From assembly GCF_024679095.1 (NCBI RefSeq), contig NC_066513.1:5428982-5492981 (forward strand): a DNA stretch of 64,000 nucleotides, given 5' to 3'. Source of the DNA: Eriocheir sinensis. Lineage: Eukaryota; Arthropoda; Malacostraca; Decapoda; Varunidae. The position numbers and the translations under genes were made by a program. Position 1 is the first letter of the stretch; every line of letters starts with the position of its first letter. The notes beneath the pieces are model-generated. The model was given only the letters and a program-made list of their open reading frames with translations. It did no database searches and was not told where the DNA came from. Positions 43,956-55,922 of the stretch are shown in pieces.

Positions 43956-46354
43956 AAAAGTGGAGCACATCTTGACCCACTCTCCCTTCGCTGAAATCTC
44001 CATCCTAGGAGATTTCAATGTTCACCACCAGCTTTGGCTTTCATCCTCTTTCATTGACCAGCCTGGTGAACAAGCCTATAACTTTGATCTTCTCAACGAT
44101 CTAGAGCAGTTGGTTCATCACCCTACACGTATTCCCGACTATTTTGGAAACAGGCCCAACATACTAGACCTCTTCCTTACTTCGAACCCTTCTACTTACT
44201 CTGTTAAACTGTTCTCTCCGTTGGGCTCCTCCGATCACAACCTTATTTCTGTATCCTGTCCTATCGCTCTTGTGCACACTCTGGACCCACCGAATAGGCG
44301 ATGCTTCTGGCATTTTGCTTCAGCCAGGTGGGACGACCTGAGGATGTACTTTTTCCGATTTCCCGTGGAATGATTACTGCTTCCAGGAAAGAGACCCCTC
44401 CATGTGTGTTCAGTGCATCACAGAGGTGATTGCCTCTGGAATGGAGGCACACATCCTACGTACTTTTTCTACTCCTCATGCTTAAAAGTCTTGGTTTAAT
44501 CACGCATGTTCTCGTGCTATCAAAGATAGAGAGGCAGCTCACAAAAGGTACCAGAGCCTTCGCACTCCTGCTAACCATGATATTTCTGTCCGGAATCGTG
44601 CCAAATCTATTATTCGACTTACCAAAAGCTCTTTCATCAATAGGAAATGTCAAAACCTTGCTCTTTCTAATTCTTCCAGAGACTTCTGGCACCTAGCCAA
44701 AAATATCTCCTCCAATTTCACATTTTCATATTTCCCTCCTCTCCTTAACCCTGACAGCAGCACCGCCGTCTCATCTATCTCTAAACTTTCTATCTCGCAA
44801 ACTTTCTGTAAAAACTCCACTCTGGACGATTCTGGGGATATGCCTCCTACTCATCCCCCCTCCGACTCCTTTATGCCTGTTATTAAGATTCTTAATGATG
44901 ATGTTTTCTATGCCCTCTCTGGCCTCAACTATTAGAAGGCTTAGGGACCTGAAGGAGTGCCTCCTATTGTCCTTAAAAACTGTGCTTCCGTGCTAACACC
45001 CTGCCTGGTCAAACTCTTTCGCCACTGCCAGTCAACATCTACCTTTCCTTGCTGCTGGAAGTACTCCTTCATACAGCCTGTGCCTAAGAATGGTGACTGC
45101 TCCAATCCCTCAAACTACCGCCCTATAGCTTTACTTTTCTGTTTATCTAAAGCTTTTGAATCACTCCTTAACCGGAGGATTCAAAACCACATTTCCACTT
45201 CTGACCTTCTATCTGATCGCCATTATGCGTTCCGCATTTTCTTGCTCTCTTAACTGACTCTTGGTCATCCTTTCTTAGCCGTTTCGGTGAAACTTTCTCA
45301 GTTGCGGTAGACATATCGAAAGGTTTTGAATCACTCTTTAACCGGAGGATTCAAAACCACATTTCCACTTCTGACCTTCTATCTGATCGCCAGTATGTGT
45401 TCCGCATTTTCTTGCTCTCTTAACTGATTCTTGGTCATCCTTTCTTAGCCGTTTCGGTGAAACTTTCTCAGTTGCGGTAGACATATCGAAAGGTTTTGAT
45501 AGAGTCTGGCACAAGTCTTTGCTTTCGAGACTGCCCTCTTAGGGTTTCTATCCTTCTCTCTGCTCCTCTATCTCCAGTTTCCTTTCCGTCGGTTCTATCT
45601 CCGTTGTCATAGACGGTCACTGTTCTTCCTCTAAAGCTATCAACAATGGTGTTCCACATGGCTCTGTCCTATCACTCACTCTCTTCCTGATATTCATCAA
45701 TGATCTTCTTTCCATAACAAACTGTCCTATCCACTCATACGCTGATCTCCACTCTGCATTATTTAACTTCTTTCAACAGAAGACCCTCTCAACAGGAGTT
45801 ACAAGACTCCAGACTGGAGGCTGCAGAACTCTTAACTTCAGACCTTGCTTTCATTTCCGAATGAAGTAAAAGGAACCTTGTGTCCTTCAATGCCTCAAAA
45901 ACTCAATTTCTCCACCTATCAACCCGACACAATCTTCAAAAAACCTATCCCCTATTCTTCAAGAACACTCAGCTGGCACCTTCTTCAACACTTAACATCC
46001 TCGGTCTATCCTTAAAGCAAAATCTTAACTGGAAACTTCATATATCTTCTCTCACTAAATCAGCTTCCTCGAGGTTGGGCGTTCTGTATCGTCTCCACCA
46101 GTTCTTCTCCCCCGCACAGGCGCCATCCGTATACAAGGGCCTTGTGCGCCCTTGTATGGAGTATGAATCTCACGTGTGGGGGGGCTCCAGTCACACAACT
46201 CTTTTTGGACACAGTGGAGTCTAAGGCTCTTCGTCTCATCAGCTCTCCTCCTCTTACTGATAGTCTTCTACCTCTTATATTCCGCCGCCAAGTTGCCTAT
46301 CTTTCTATCTTCTATCGATATTTTCACTCTGACTGCTCTTCTGAACTTGCTAAC
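43956..46354 (+). pseudogene. LINE-C copy 2: 5'-truncated, endonuclease and reverse transcriptase
   Basis: Begins within the EN domain ([20 protein letters not shown]) directly at the poly(A) of copy 1. It encodes [72 protein letters not shown], and LNILGLSLKQNLNWKLHISS. A 170-bp tandem duplication lies at 45153-45492. There are many frameshifts and stops. It is interrupted at 46354 by LINE-B and resumes at 50225. Confidence 0.85.
45153..45492. repeat. 170-bp tandem duplication within LINE-C copy 2
   Basis: Two adjacent, nearly identical 170-bp blocks, each running from TTTTGAATCACTC to ACATATCGAAAGG. The breakpoints share the words AAAGCTTTTGA and AAAGGTTTTGA, so slippage or template switching at this microhomology is likely. 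Confidence 0.88.
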
Positions 46355-46374
46355 TGCATGCCAGAATAAAATAA

Positions 46375-47278
46375 TAGAGCTTTCTCTCACCAGGCAGCAT
46401 CTCGAGACAAGACTGCAGGAGCAAGAAGAGAAGATGGAAGCAGGTCAGAATAAAATAATAGAGCTTTCTCGCACTCTTGCCTCCTTGCAGGAATTCATCG
46501 AGGCAAACGTTGCTGTGGTGCCAAACCCTTCTCCAACCGCCCCCTTGCCCTCAGCGGTACCGTCGACACCAGCGGACAACACCACCCAGCGGGAGGATGC
46601 TAGTGGCAACGCCCATGATGGCTTCACCGTCGTGAATGGAGGAGCCAAAAGAGGCCAGACAAGCGATTTATCCTATTCATTGCTTCAACAGGTTTGCCAT
46701 TCTGGAGGAGGAGGACGAGCAGGAGAGCACCTTCCTGGTGGGGGACTCCATGATTCGCCAGCAGGTCGTTGAGTTCTGCGGCAGAGTTCCTCGTCGAAGA
46801 CGGAACTATTGCTATCCTGGTGCTGGGATCGACGATATAACTGCTGCTCTTGAGGAGATCTCCCCCCAGGCTACTAATGATTCACTGTTTGTTATTCACA
46901 CAGGTACGAACGACGTCACCACGACCCGGTCTGAGGAACTCCTGGACAAGTACCGTAGGCTCATCCAGCAGTATAAGTCTAAATCCCCTAACATTTTGAT
47001 TTCGGGAGGTCTACCACGGACGGGCTTGGGCGGAGAGTGACTTTTTCAGTAAGGCCTTCAGCCTAAACGACCGCTTACAGACTCTTTGTAGGGAGCTTGA
47101 CGTGGAGTTCTGCAACGCCTGGAACAATTTCTATGGACAAAGTGAGCTCTTCCACAGGGACGGATTGCACCTGTCTCCCATCGGGGCAGCCAGATTCGGA
47201 AGGCTCCTCAACGACGCAGTACGTGACATCCGATCAAAAAACGAGTCTCAGCCATGTCCCTCCACCCCGCCCGTGTAA
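46375..47278 (+). pseudogene. LINE-B ORF1: coiled coil and SGNH-esterase domain, frameshifted
   Basis: The coiled coil contains a repeated QNKIIELS motif (near 46360 and 46447, with about 85 bp of DNA duplicated). The frame changes near 46690 into TFLVGDSMIRQQVVEFCGRV (esterase block I with the nucleophile Ser in GDS), LFVIHTGTNDVTTTRSEELL (Asn block), and after another shift near 47030 FHRDGLHLSPIGAARFGRLL (Asp-His block). The layout matches CR1 ORF1 esterases. Two frame breaks stop function here. Confidence 0.85.
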
Positions 47279-50101
47279 ATAGACGCCGTGCATCGCAACA
47301 AACCCGTAACCGTGATCCCGCAAGTACCACCACCTCTATTACCAAGCCTCTAGATAAATTAAAAATCCTTAGTTTCAATGCGCGTAGCCTAAGAAACAAA
47401 TTTGATGAACTGAGATGTCTTGCTCTAACAGAAAATTTTGACATAATTGCTATAACCGAAACATTTATCGACACCACAAATATTGATTTAAGTTCCGAAT
47501 ACAACATAGATGGCTACAGACTTCTCAACAAAGATCGTGTAAACCGCAGAGGCGGTGGCGTCGCCCTTTTTGCCAAAAGCTATTTGCAACCCACTGACAA
47601 AACACCAAGAAACAGTAACGTTGAACATTTGTGCGTACGAGTAAACACTGCAAGAGTCAATCTAAATATATCTGTCACCTACAGACCTCCCGGGCAATCA
47701 CTCGATGACGACCTTGAAATGTAACAACGACTCACTGATATTAGGAGACTTTAACCTTCCCCATATCGACTGGGCGACACTGTCAGGTACAGAAGGCGAG
47801 TCACATAGAATTATCGAATTTCTAGAAGAAAATTATATAAGCCAAATGGTTTCTGAGCCAACTCGACAAAATAATATACTCGACCTTGTTATAACGACCC
47901 AAGATAACCTAGTCAGTAATGTCACGGTAGGAGAACACCTCGGTTCTTGCGATCATAAATTAGTGGGCGTCGACATTAGAGCTCAATCATCAGTGACTGG
48001 AAATAAAGTAAAGGTGCCCAATTTCAAAAGAGCTAACTTCGTAGAAATCCGACAAAAACTAACAGATATACAACTATCAGATGACGGCAACGTAGAGGAA
48101 GCCTGGCTAAGCTTTAAAAATCACTTACTCACTCAGCAGAACACATTCGTCCCCTTGTGCGAGAAGCGAATTAACACTAATAAAAGCCCACCGTGGTTTA
48201 ATAGCGAAATTAAATAATCAGTCAATGAGAGAAAATTGTTTTACAGGTTAAAGATAGAACAAAGCACGCCCGAAAATATTAGACTTTATAATGATGCCAG
48301 GCGACGAGTAAAAAGACTAGTATGTCAGGCAAAGCGTAGATATGAAGAAAATATTGCAGCCAACTGTAAAAATAATCCGAAATCTTTCTTCAGTTACATA
48401 AACAACAGAAAGGCGATCAAAAGTGGTATTGGACCTTTAACAAACAGCGACGGTGCACGAGTGACTGACAGCCAACACAATGCAAACCTCTTAAACAATT
48501 ACTTTTCCTCGGTGTTTAGTACTAACAGTCTTCCTCCCACTACCACCAACACCAGTACTATTGTAAATCTCGAGCATGCATTGCCTAATTTTGAAATAAC
48601 AACCGATGAAGTCCTTGAAGCTCTCCATTCACTTAAAACAAATAAAAGTCCCGGACCCGACAAAATATATCCTATACTGCTTAAAGAAACAAAGAGCGAA
48701 ATATTCTCCTCCCTCACTACCGTATTCAATATGCCCTTGCGACAAGGCATCGTCCCTTCGGATTGGAAAAAGGCTAACGTGACACCGATTTTTAAGAAAG
48801 GAGACAAAAAATACCAGGTAACTACCGACCCATTAGTCTAACTTCAATTGTAGGTAAGCTACTCGAGAGCATAATTAGAGACAAAATTGTGAGTCACCTC
48901 GAAAGCCACTCATTAATTGGGGATTCACGACATGGCTTCCGTAACAAAAGATCCTGCCTGTCAAACCTACTGACCTTTTATAACGATCTCTTCTCAGTTT
49001 ATGACGTAACCAAATCATTGGACGTAGTCTATCTTGATTTCCAGAAGGCGTTTGATAAAGTCCCACAGCATACATTACTTTATAAATTAAAGCAAATAGG
49101 CATTGACGGTCAGGTAAACCAATGGATCGCGAATTGGTTGAGCAACAGACAACAAAGAGTTGTGATTGACGGATTTAACTCAGAGTGGGCGCCGGTCACT
49201 AGTGGCGTCCCTCAGGGCTCGGTTCTTGGCCCAGTGCTCTTCATTATTTACATCAACGATGTGGATGTTGGACTCAATAATCGCATTAGTAAATTTGCAG
49301 ACGACACAAAGATTGGTAACTCGGTTCTCACTGACGAAGGCAGGCAAAGCATCCAAGAGGATTTGCACAAAATTTCAGCTTGGTCGGATAAATGGGAGAT
49401 GCCCTTTAAAGTAGACAAATGCCAGGTCCTTCAAGTTGGAACAAAAAATAAGAAGTTCGATTACGAAATGCGCGGCGTTAAACTCACAAGCATTCAATGC
49501 GTTAAGGACCTGTGGGTCAAAATCGCGTCAGACCTCAAATTCTCACATCAATGCATCGATGTAGCAAATAAAGCGAACAGAATGTTGGGCTTCATTAAAA
49601 AAAACTTTTTATTCAAGAATAAAGATGTAATACTTCCGCTCCACAATAGTTTAGTCAGACCCCACTTGGAATATGCGGTACAGTTTTGGTCTCCTCACCA
49701 TGCAAAGGACATTGCTAAACTAGAAGGTGTTCAGCGTCGAGCAACAAAAATGATCCCTTCCTTGCGCAACAAATCCTACGAAGAAAGGCTTTCCACCCTT
49801 AACATGTTCTCTCTTGAGAAACGTCGCCTCCGAGGAAAACTGATCGAATGTTTCAAAATACTTATGGTTTCACGAATGTAGACAGAACAAAATTGTTTAT
49901 GATCGATGACACTTTGGGAACGAGGAACAATGGCATAAAACTCAAATGTTGACAAGTAAATTCAGACTGCACCAAATTTTTCTTCACCAACGTTGTAGTG
50001 CGAGAATGGAATAAGCTTCCACCATCAGTGGTCCAGTGTAACACGATTGACTCCTTTAAAAACAAGCTCGACCGTCACTTCCTTGAATTTAACATTAACT
50101 A
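47254..50101 (+). pseudogene. LINE-B ORF2: AP endonuclease and reverse transcriptase
   Basis: EN: LKILSFNARSLRNKFDELRC, the Glu in IIAITETFIDT, RRGGGVALFAKS, ISVTYRPPGQS, a shift near 47715, SLILGDFNLPHIDW, and GSCDHKLVGVDI. A TAA at 48215-48217 leaves the frame unchanged. RT: KSPGPDKIYPILL, a shift near 48818, PISLTSIVGKLLE, motif A VVYLDFQKAFDKVPQ, motif [21 protein letters not shown], motif [12 protein letters not shown], and RPHLEYAVQFWSPHHAKDI. A last shift near 49875 precedes a FFTNVVVREWNKLPPSVV tail. Three frameshifts and one stop over about 950 codons. Confidence 0.9.
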
Positions 50102-50224
50102 GAGTAGAAAAGCAACGTTTTGGAGCCATCTGATTAATGTAAAATCACTTAGGTTTAAGGACAGAACACCTAGTCTGGACCATGGGGTCTGTGTGGTCTG
50201 AGTTTCTATGTAATTCTATGTAAT

Positions 50225-50467
50225 TCTCCCGCGGCCCCGCTGCACACGACTTTCTACTCTAGCTCATCCCTATGCTGTCCAAACCCCTTATGCAAGAGTT
50301 AACCAGCATCTTCACTCTTTCATCCCTTACACTGGTAAACTCCGAAATTGACCTCTCTTTTGGCCACTCTATACTATCTTCTTTTGTGGGAGCGGTGAGT
50401 AGCGGGCTTTTTTTCTACACTCTTTTTGTTGGCCTTGAGCCGTCTCCTTTGTTGTAAAAAAAAAAGC
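50225..50467 (+). mobile_element. LINE-C copy 2, 3' end and poly(A)
   Basis: Resumes the C-terminal coding part (HTTFYSSSSLCCPNP region, degraded), then TCCGAAATTGACCTCTCTTT, the empty form of the LINE-D target site. It ends CTCCTTTGTTGT and A10. Confidence 0.88.
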
Positions 50468-51150
50468 AGGTCTGGGTGTGAGAGAGACCTAGAAGTCTAA
50501 ATGAGCACTGACCTCAATGCATTCAGGCTAAGAACCGTGCAAACAAGGTAATGGGTTTGATCTCGAGGAGCGTAAGGAATAGGTGCGTTGAAGTCATCCT
50601 CATGCTGGACTTAGCACTAGTTAGACCTTATCTCGATTATGCAGCTCAGTTCTGGTCACCCTACTATAGAATGGATATCGAGATGTTAGAATCTGTACAG
50701 AGGAAGATGACAGAAATGATTCAAGGGGTGAGAAGCTTGCCGTGTTAGGATAGACTGAAGCATTTAAATCTACACTCTCTAGAAAGGAGAAGGTTACGAG
50801 GAGACTTGATCGAAGTTTATAAATGGATGAAGGGCCTTAATAAAGGGGATGTTAATTGGGTTTTGATTGTAAAAGAGCCAGGTAGAACACGTAGCAACTG
50901 TTTTAAGTTAGATAAATTCAGATTCAACAAAGACATTGGCAAGAAATGATTTACCAATAATGTGGTGGATGGGTGGAACAGGCTTGGCAGTCATGTTGTG
51001 GGTGCCGATACCATTCAGTACATTCAAGAAGAGGTTGAATTAATAAATTCATGGATAGTGATATTAGGTGGGGTTAGGGTTATAGGAGCTGCCTTGTATC
51101 GCCAAACTGGCCTCTTGCAGACTCCTTACGCTCTAATGTTCTTATGTTCT
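50468..51150 (+). mobile_element. LINE-A, 5'-truncated degenerate copy
   Basis: Starts at GCAGGTCTGGGTGTGAGAGA directly after the LINE-C poly(A). It encodes VRPYLDYAAQFWSPYYRMDI and ends with ATTCATGGATAGTGATATTA, GGCCTCTTGCAGACTCC and an ATGTTCTT tail. Many substitutions and stops make it older than the copy at 36316. Confidence 0.85.
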
Positions 51151-51151
51151 T

Positions 51152-51392
51152 ATTTACAGTTGCGCCATCTTCCTTGGGTCATGCTGCCCCCCGGAGCTCT
51201 TTTTTTTATCCTCTTTTAGAGAAAGAATCTTGAGTCCGGGTTGATAGGTGGTTTTTGGGATAGCATGTGGGTTAGTCTTGGGCCACTTAGCGGTGACTGA
51301 AAATTGCCACCTTGTTTGTAGCGGCGGGCGGGACGCGAACCTGCGTCATACTGGACGCCGCTCCCACACGTTGATCACTCACCCTTATCCCC
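51152..51392 (-). mobile_element. tRNA-derived SINE, copy 2 (degenerate)
   Basis: On the minus strand it has a B-box-like GGTTCGCGTCC, then TTTTCAGTCACCGCTAAGTGG, CCACCTATCAACCCGGACTC, and CCGGGGGGCAGCATGACCCA, matching copies at 15868 and 61279. It abuts the LINE-A 3' tail. Confidence 0.82.
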
Positions 51393-51839
51393 AAGGAATA
51401 TGCCAGGATAAATAGACGAACAGGTAGACAGGAGAGAGAAAGGTGGATAAGAATATAGGTTTAGGTTGGTTAGGGTTCATCTTCCGTATAAGAACGAATA
51501 GAGTTGTTACATTCGTTATTCTACATTTTCGTATTACATCTCTTTTTTCTATACTTATCTTTCATTCTTGCCTGAGCGCCTGTGCAGCTCTATATAATTC
51601 AGGAGAACGGTGAGTGAGATATACCCGATATAACCCGAGTCAATTTATCGCGACGCTGCGAGAACCGACGAACATAGACAACACAACAATAATAATTACA
51701 CCAACATTATTAGACAGTAATAAGAAAAAACAATAATAGGAGAGAGAGAGAGAGAGAGATTCACTTCCAGCATTTCATTTATTTATTTCGCTTCGACAAT
51801 GTCTGGATATAAAGATCTGTTTACTCTCTCTCTCTCTCT
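51393..51839. other. Anonymous sequence with a short (GA)n
   Basis: No gene motif. A (GA)n tract of about 11 units lies at 51739-51760, followed by ATTTATTTATT. The pyrimidine tract begins at 51826. Confidence 0.5.
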
Positions 51840-53784
51840 CTCTTCTTCCTTTTCCTTTTTCTTCTTCTTCTTCCTCTTCTCCTTCTTCTTGTTCTTGTTC
51901 TTCTTCTTCTTGTTCTTGTTCTTCTTGGCCTTGTTCTTCTTTTTCTTGGTCTTCTTTTTCTTCTTCTTCTTGGTATTCTTCTTCTTTTTTTCTTGGTCTT
52001 TTTCTTCTTCTTCTTGGTCTTCTTCTTATTCTTCTTGGTCTTCTTTTTCCTTTTTGGTCTTCTTCTTTTTCTTCTTGGTCTTTTTCTTCTTCTTCTTCTT
52101 CTTCCTCGTGGTCTTCTTCTTCGTCTTCTTAGTCTTCTTCTTCTTCTTCTTGGTTTTCTTCTTCTTCTTCTTTTTGGTCTTCTTCTTCTTCTTCTTCTTG
52201 TTCTTCTTGTTCTTCTTCTTCTTCTTTTTGGTCTTCTTCTTATTTTTCTTGGTCTCCTTCTTCTTCTTCTTCTTCTTCTTCTTCTTCTTTTTGATCTCCT
52301 TCTTCTTCTTCTTCTTCTTGATCTTCTTCTTCTTCTTCTTTTTGGTCTTCTACTTCTTCTTCTTCTTCTTGGTCTTCTTCTTCTTCTTCTTATTGGTCTC
52401 TTTTTCTTCTTCTTCTCCTTGGTCTTCTTCTTCTTCTTCTTCTTCTTCTTCTTCTTCTTGGTCTTCTTCTTCTTCTTCTTCTTCTTCTTCTTCTTCTTGG
52501 TCTTCTTCTTCTTTTTCTTCTTCTTCTTCTTCTTGTTCTTGTTCTTGTTCTTCTTCTTTTTCTTCTTCTTCTTCTTCTTCTTGGTCTTCTTCTTCTTCTT
52601 CTTCTTCCTCTTGGTCTCCTTCTTCTTTTTCTTCTTCTTCTTCTTCTTTTTCTTCTTCTTCTTCTTGATCTTCTTCTTCTTCTTCTTCTTCTTCTTCTTC
52701 TTGGTCTTTTTCTCCTTCTTCCTCTTCTTGGTATTTTCCTTCTTCTTCTTGGTCTTCTTCTTCTTCTTCTCTTCTTGGTCTTCTTCTTCTTCTTCTTCTT
52801 CTTCTTGGTCTTCTTCTTCTTTTTCTTCTTCTTCTTCTTCTTCTTCTTGGTCTTCTTCTTTTTCTTCTTCTTCTTCTTCTTTTTCTTAGTCTTCTTCTTC
52901 TTCTTCTTCTTCTTCTTCTTCTTCTTTTTATTCTTATTCTTATTCTTTTTATTGTTCTTGGTCTTCTTCTTTTCCTTTTTTTTGGTCTTCTTCCTCTTCT
53001 TCTTCTTCTTCTTGGTCTTCTTCTTCTTCTTCTTCTTCTTCTTCTTCTTGGTCTTCTTCTTATTCTTCTTATTCTTTTCATTCTTCTTCTTGGTCTTCTT
53101 CTTCTTCTTGCCCTTCTTCTTCTTCTTCTTCTTCTTCTTCTTTTTCTTCTTCTTCTGGGTCTCCTTCTTCTTCTTCTTTTTCTGGGTCTTCTTCTTCTTC
53201 TTCTTCTTCTTCTTCTTCTTCTTGGTCTCCTTCTTCTTCTTTTTCTTGGTCTTCTTCTTCTTCTTCTTCTTCTTCTTCTTCTTGGTCTTCTTCTTCTTCT
53301 TTTTATTATTATTATTAGTCTTGGTCTTCTTCTTCTTCTTCTTCTTCTTCTTCTTCTTTTTGGTCTTCTTCTTCTTCTTCTTCTTCTTCTTGGTCTTCTG
53401 CTTCTTCTTTCTCTTCTTCTTTTTGGTCTTCTTCTTCTTCTTCTTGGTCTTCTTCTTCTTCTTCTTCTTCTTCTTCTTCTTCTTCTTTGTCTTTTTCTTC
53501 TTCTTCTTCTTCTTCTTCTTCTTCTTCTTGGTCTTCTTCTTGGTCTTCTTCTTGTTCTTCTTCCTCTTCTTTTTGGTCTTCTTCTTTTTCTTGGTTATCT
53601 TCTTTTTGGTGTTCTTCTTCTTCTTGGTCTTCTTCTTTTTCTTCTTGTTGGTCTTTTTTTTCTTCTTGGGCTTCTTTTTCTTCTTCTTCTCTTTTCTTCT
53701 TCTTCTTCTTGTTCTTGTTCTTGTTCTTGTTCTTCCTCTTCTTCTCTTTCCTTCTTTCTTTCTTTTTCTTTATTTCTTTCTTTT

Positions 53785-53842
<58 letters not shown>
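51826..53842. repeat. 2-kb polypyrimidine tract, (TTC)n with GGTC punctuation
   Basis: Nearly all triplets are TTC/TTT, interrupted about every 20-60 bp by GGTC (unit TTCTTCTTCTTCTTGGTC). A (CT)n run ends it (53787-53840). All plus-strand frames stay open for hundreds of codons because TTC, TCT and CTT are never stops; the minus-strand Glu/Asp/Gln or Arg frames are likewise artefacts. The purine-pyrimidine asymmetry could favour triplex DNA. It interrupts a LINE-K copy at its 5' side. Confidence 0.95.
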
Positions 53843-53869
53843 TCCCTCCTTTTCTGCTCTGCGAAAATT

Positions 53870-54266
53870 ATAGAGATAAACTTATCAGTATTCTAGAAGA
53901 CAATAAAATATTACCAAACACCCAGCACGGCTTCAGAAACAAGCACTCGTGCTAAAGGAATCAATTAGACTTATTCCTATGTATTTATAAGAACTGGGAG
54001 GAACACATCCTAAGCGATGTCATATACCTGAATTTTCAAAAAGCCTTCGACACGGTACCACGAGCGACTGCTAAAAAAACTACATTCAGCTGGTATTGGA
54101 GCCAGTCTAATTGCGCGGATAAGGGACTGGCTCACCGACAGAAAACAACGGGTGCTACTCTATGGGCAGGCTTCCGAGTGGCTTCCAGTCACCAGTAGAG
54201 TACCACAGGGGTCGGTGCTGGGACCCATGCTCTTTATCACATACATTAATTAATTATCTAGAAATG
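53870..54266 (+). pseudogene. LINE-K (CR1-like) reverse transcriptase, left part
   Basis: Reads KLISILEDNKILPNTQHGFR, NKHSC with a stop, VIYLNFQKAFDTVPRA (motif A with Asp to Asn), and, in another frame, the equivalent of PQGSVLGPMLFITYIN. It is cut at 54266 by the 417-bp LTR-like insertion and continues at 54684. Confidence 0.8.
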
Positions 54267-54683
54267 TTGGTGGTAGCGAGTGTTCTAAGTGCTAATCGGT
54301 TCACGGATAGAGAAAGTCATATCCGCCAGGGTTACTTTATTTGGACAAACTTACAGAGGTCATCGACATAGACAAGACACTAAGAAAAGGTGTTTGTTTG
54401 TGTAAGCGTTTATGTGAATGTTGTGAAGTGTGGGTGACATTTAAGTGTTGGTGTATATGTGGAACTATGTGTATAATTTGACAAAAGAAGGACGAAGACA
54501 GACAGTGGAAGATAAACGAGGACAAGGAAAGTTAAACATTGAAGACGCTACAAGACAGAGGGAGTAAAGGATCGACGATGAACATTAAACATGAAAACAC
54601 AGAATCATAAGTTTTTCTTTGCAGCACCCCATTTTCTTGTCACTGAGGGGAAGGAACACGGAATTTGAGCGGTGACTGCTACA
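54267..54683. mobile_element. 417-bp solo-LTR-like insertion, TSD GAAA
   Basis: Starts TGTTGGTGG and ends GACTGCTACA, that is TG...CA. GAAA stands on both sides (54263-54266, 54684-54687). Removing it and one GAAA rejoins the LINE-K frame as LETGLKSILSHFADD. It has no coding capacity. No internal retrotransposon part is present, so a solo LTR is the best reading; a short non-LTR insertion is possible. Confidence 0.6.
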
Positions 54684-55702
54684 GAAACAGGACTGAAATC
54701 TATCCTATCGCACTTTGCAGATGACACTAAAATGGGTGCAAGGGCTCTCACGACGGCCGATTGCCAAACTATCTAAAAGGACCTCGATCATATCATCCAA
54801 TGGTGTGAAAAGCGGCAAAACGTCATTCAATGTTGACATATGTAAAGTTGTGCACTTTCGGTCCAGAAATAGTAACCATTTACACATTATGCATGGGAAA
54901 CCTCTGCAAGTCGTGCAAGAGGAGTCTGATGTTGGATTCACCATCAGCAGTGACCCTAAACATGCAAAACACTGCAAAAAAGCGTATAAGAAAGCCAATA
55001 CTATGTTCGGGTTCATAGCGAGAAACATCGAATGTAAAACACCGAAAGTAATGTTATCCTTGTATAATTCAATGGTAAGGCCTCACCTCGAGTGTGCAGT
55101 ATAGTTTTGGTTCTCTAATTACGGGAAAAAAACATTGAATTATTGGGAAGGGTTATGTTGTTCAGGTAATTGTCAACACTTGTAATGATGGGATAGACAA
55201 ACACTGAATAAACCAAAGTCCGCATATTCTATGGAAAGTGGCAGAGAACGAGCGAGTACGCGTGTACGGAATACAGAGCCAGGGTGAACTAACCCCTTAG
55301 GCGCTGAGCCTCTGCGGGGCGCCAACGGTCAAACTGCTGACACCGCTGGCTTAGTGTTGCCCAAGGCAAGGTGCCTATATTCCGAATTAGCATTACCCAA
55401 AATCTCTTCACTCTGGAAAAGACACGGCTACAAGGTTATATGATTCAGGTATTCAAGTACCTAAAGAAGTTCAGTAACGTCTACCACTGCAAGTTTTCTG
55501 AGCTACAAACCATTTTCGGAACTAGAAATATCAGTCTGCCATTTCATACGAGGCGATGAAGTGTAGACATTGGCAGGAGTTTCTTCTAAAATCGAGTCAT
55601 CCGCCACTCGAACAATCTTCCCTCAGTAGTAGTAAATGCAAATACCATCTATTCCTTCAAAAATAGAATCGACCATTATTTCCCTGCGTCAGGAGTGAAC
55701 TG
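54684..55702 (+). pseudogene. LINE-K reverse transcriptase, right part and 3' end
   Basis: [20 protein letters not shown] (motif C intact), a degraded motif D/E, MVRPHLECAV, then about 220 bp unlike LINE (55145-55365, a probable small insertion). SLFTLEKTRLQGYMIQVFKY and VNANTIYSFKNRIDHYF follow to a stop near 55702. Numerous stops make it old. Confidence 0.78.
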
Positions 55703-55922
55703 AATGCCGAATCGCTTTCATCTGCTCTGCAGACACGAAGTAACAATCGAGGAGATTAAATTACTAGAGCTGGCAACCTCATAATGCGCTAACAGGCTTT
55801 CTTTTGCCTGCATTTACATGTTTCCATATTTTCCCCAATTCCTTACTTCAGTTCACCTCAGGGAACTAGACGCCCCTGCCGTGCATAGTCTCAGTTCACC
55901 CTTTGACAAGGTGTAATACCTG

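Larger units (their letters stand above)
46355..50224 (+). mobile_element. LINE-B: CR1-like LINE, nearly full-length, inserted in LINE-C copy 2
   Basis: It starts within ORF1's coiled coil and runs to a 3' tail of two TCTATGTAAT repeats, the CR1-style microsatellite end. It carries ORF1 (esterase) and ORF2 (EN, RT). LINE-C sequence is continuous across it (ACTGCATGCC before, GCGGCCCCGCTGCACACG after). 5' truncation is mild, about one ORF1 domain. ORF2 keeps all catalytic residues but has several frame breaks. Confidence 0.9.

Noticed and set aside
52350..53081. Arg- and Glu-rich protein on the minus strand resembling an RS or acidic nuclear protein
   Set aside because: Pure translation of the GAA/GGA complement of the pyrimidine tract.
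51826..53896. Open frames of about 240-370 codons rich in Phe/Leu, Ser/Trp, Glu/Asp or Arg
   Set aside because: They exist because TTC/TCT/CTT and their complements contain no stops; several frames are open at once over the same repeat.
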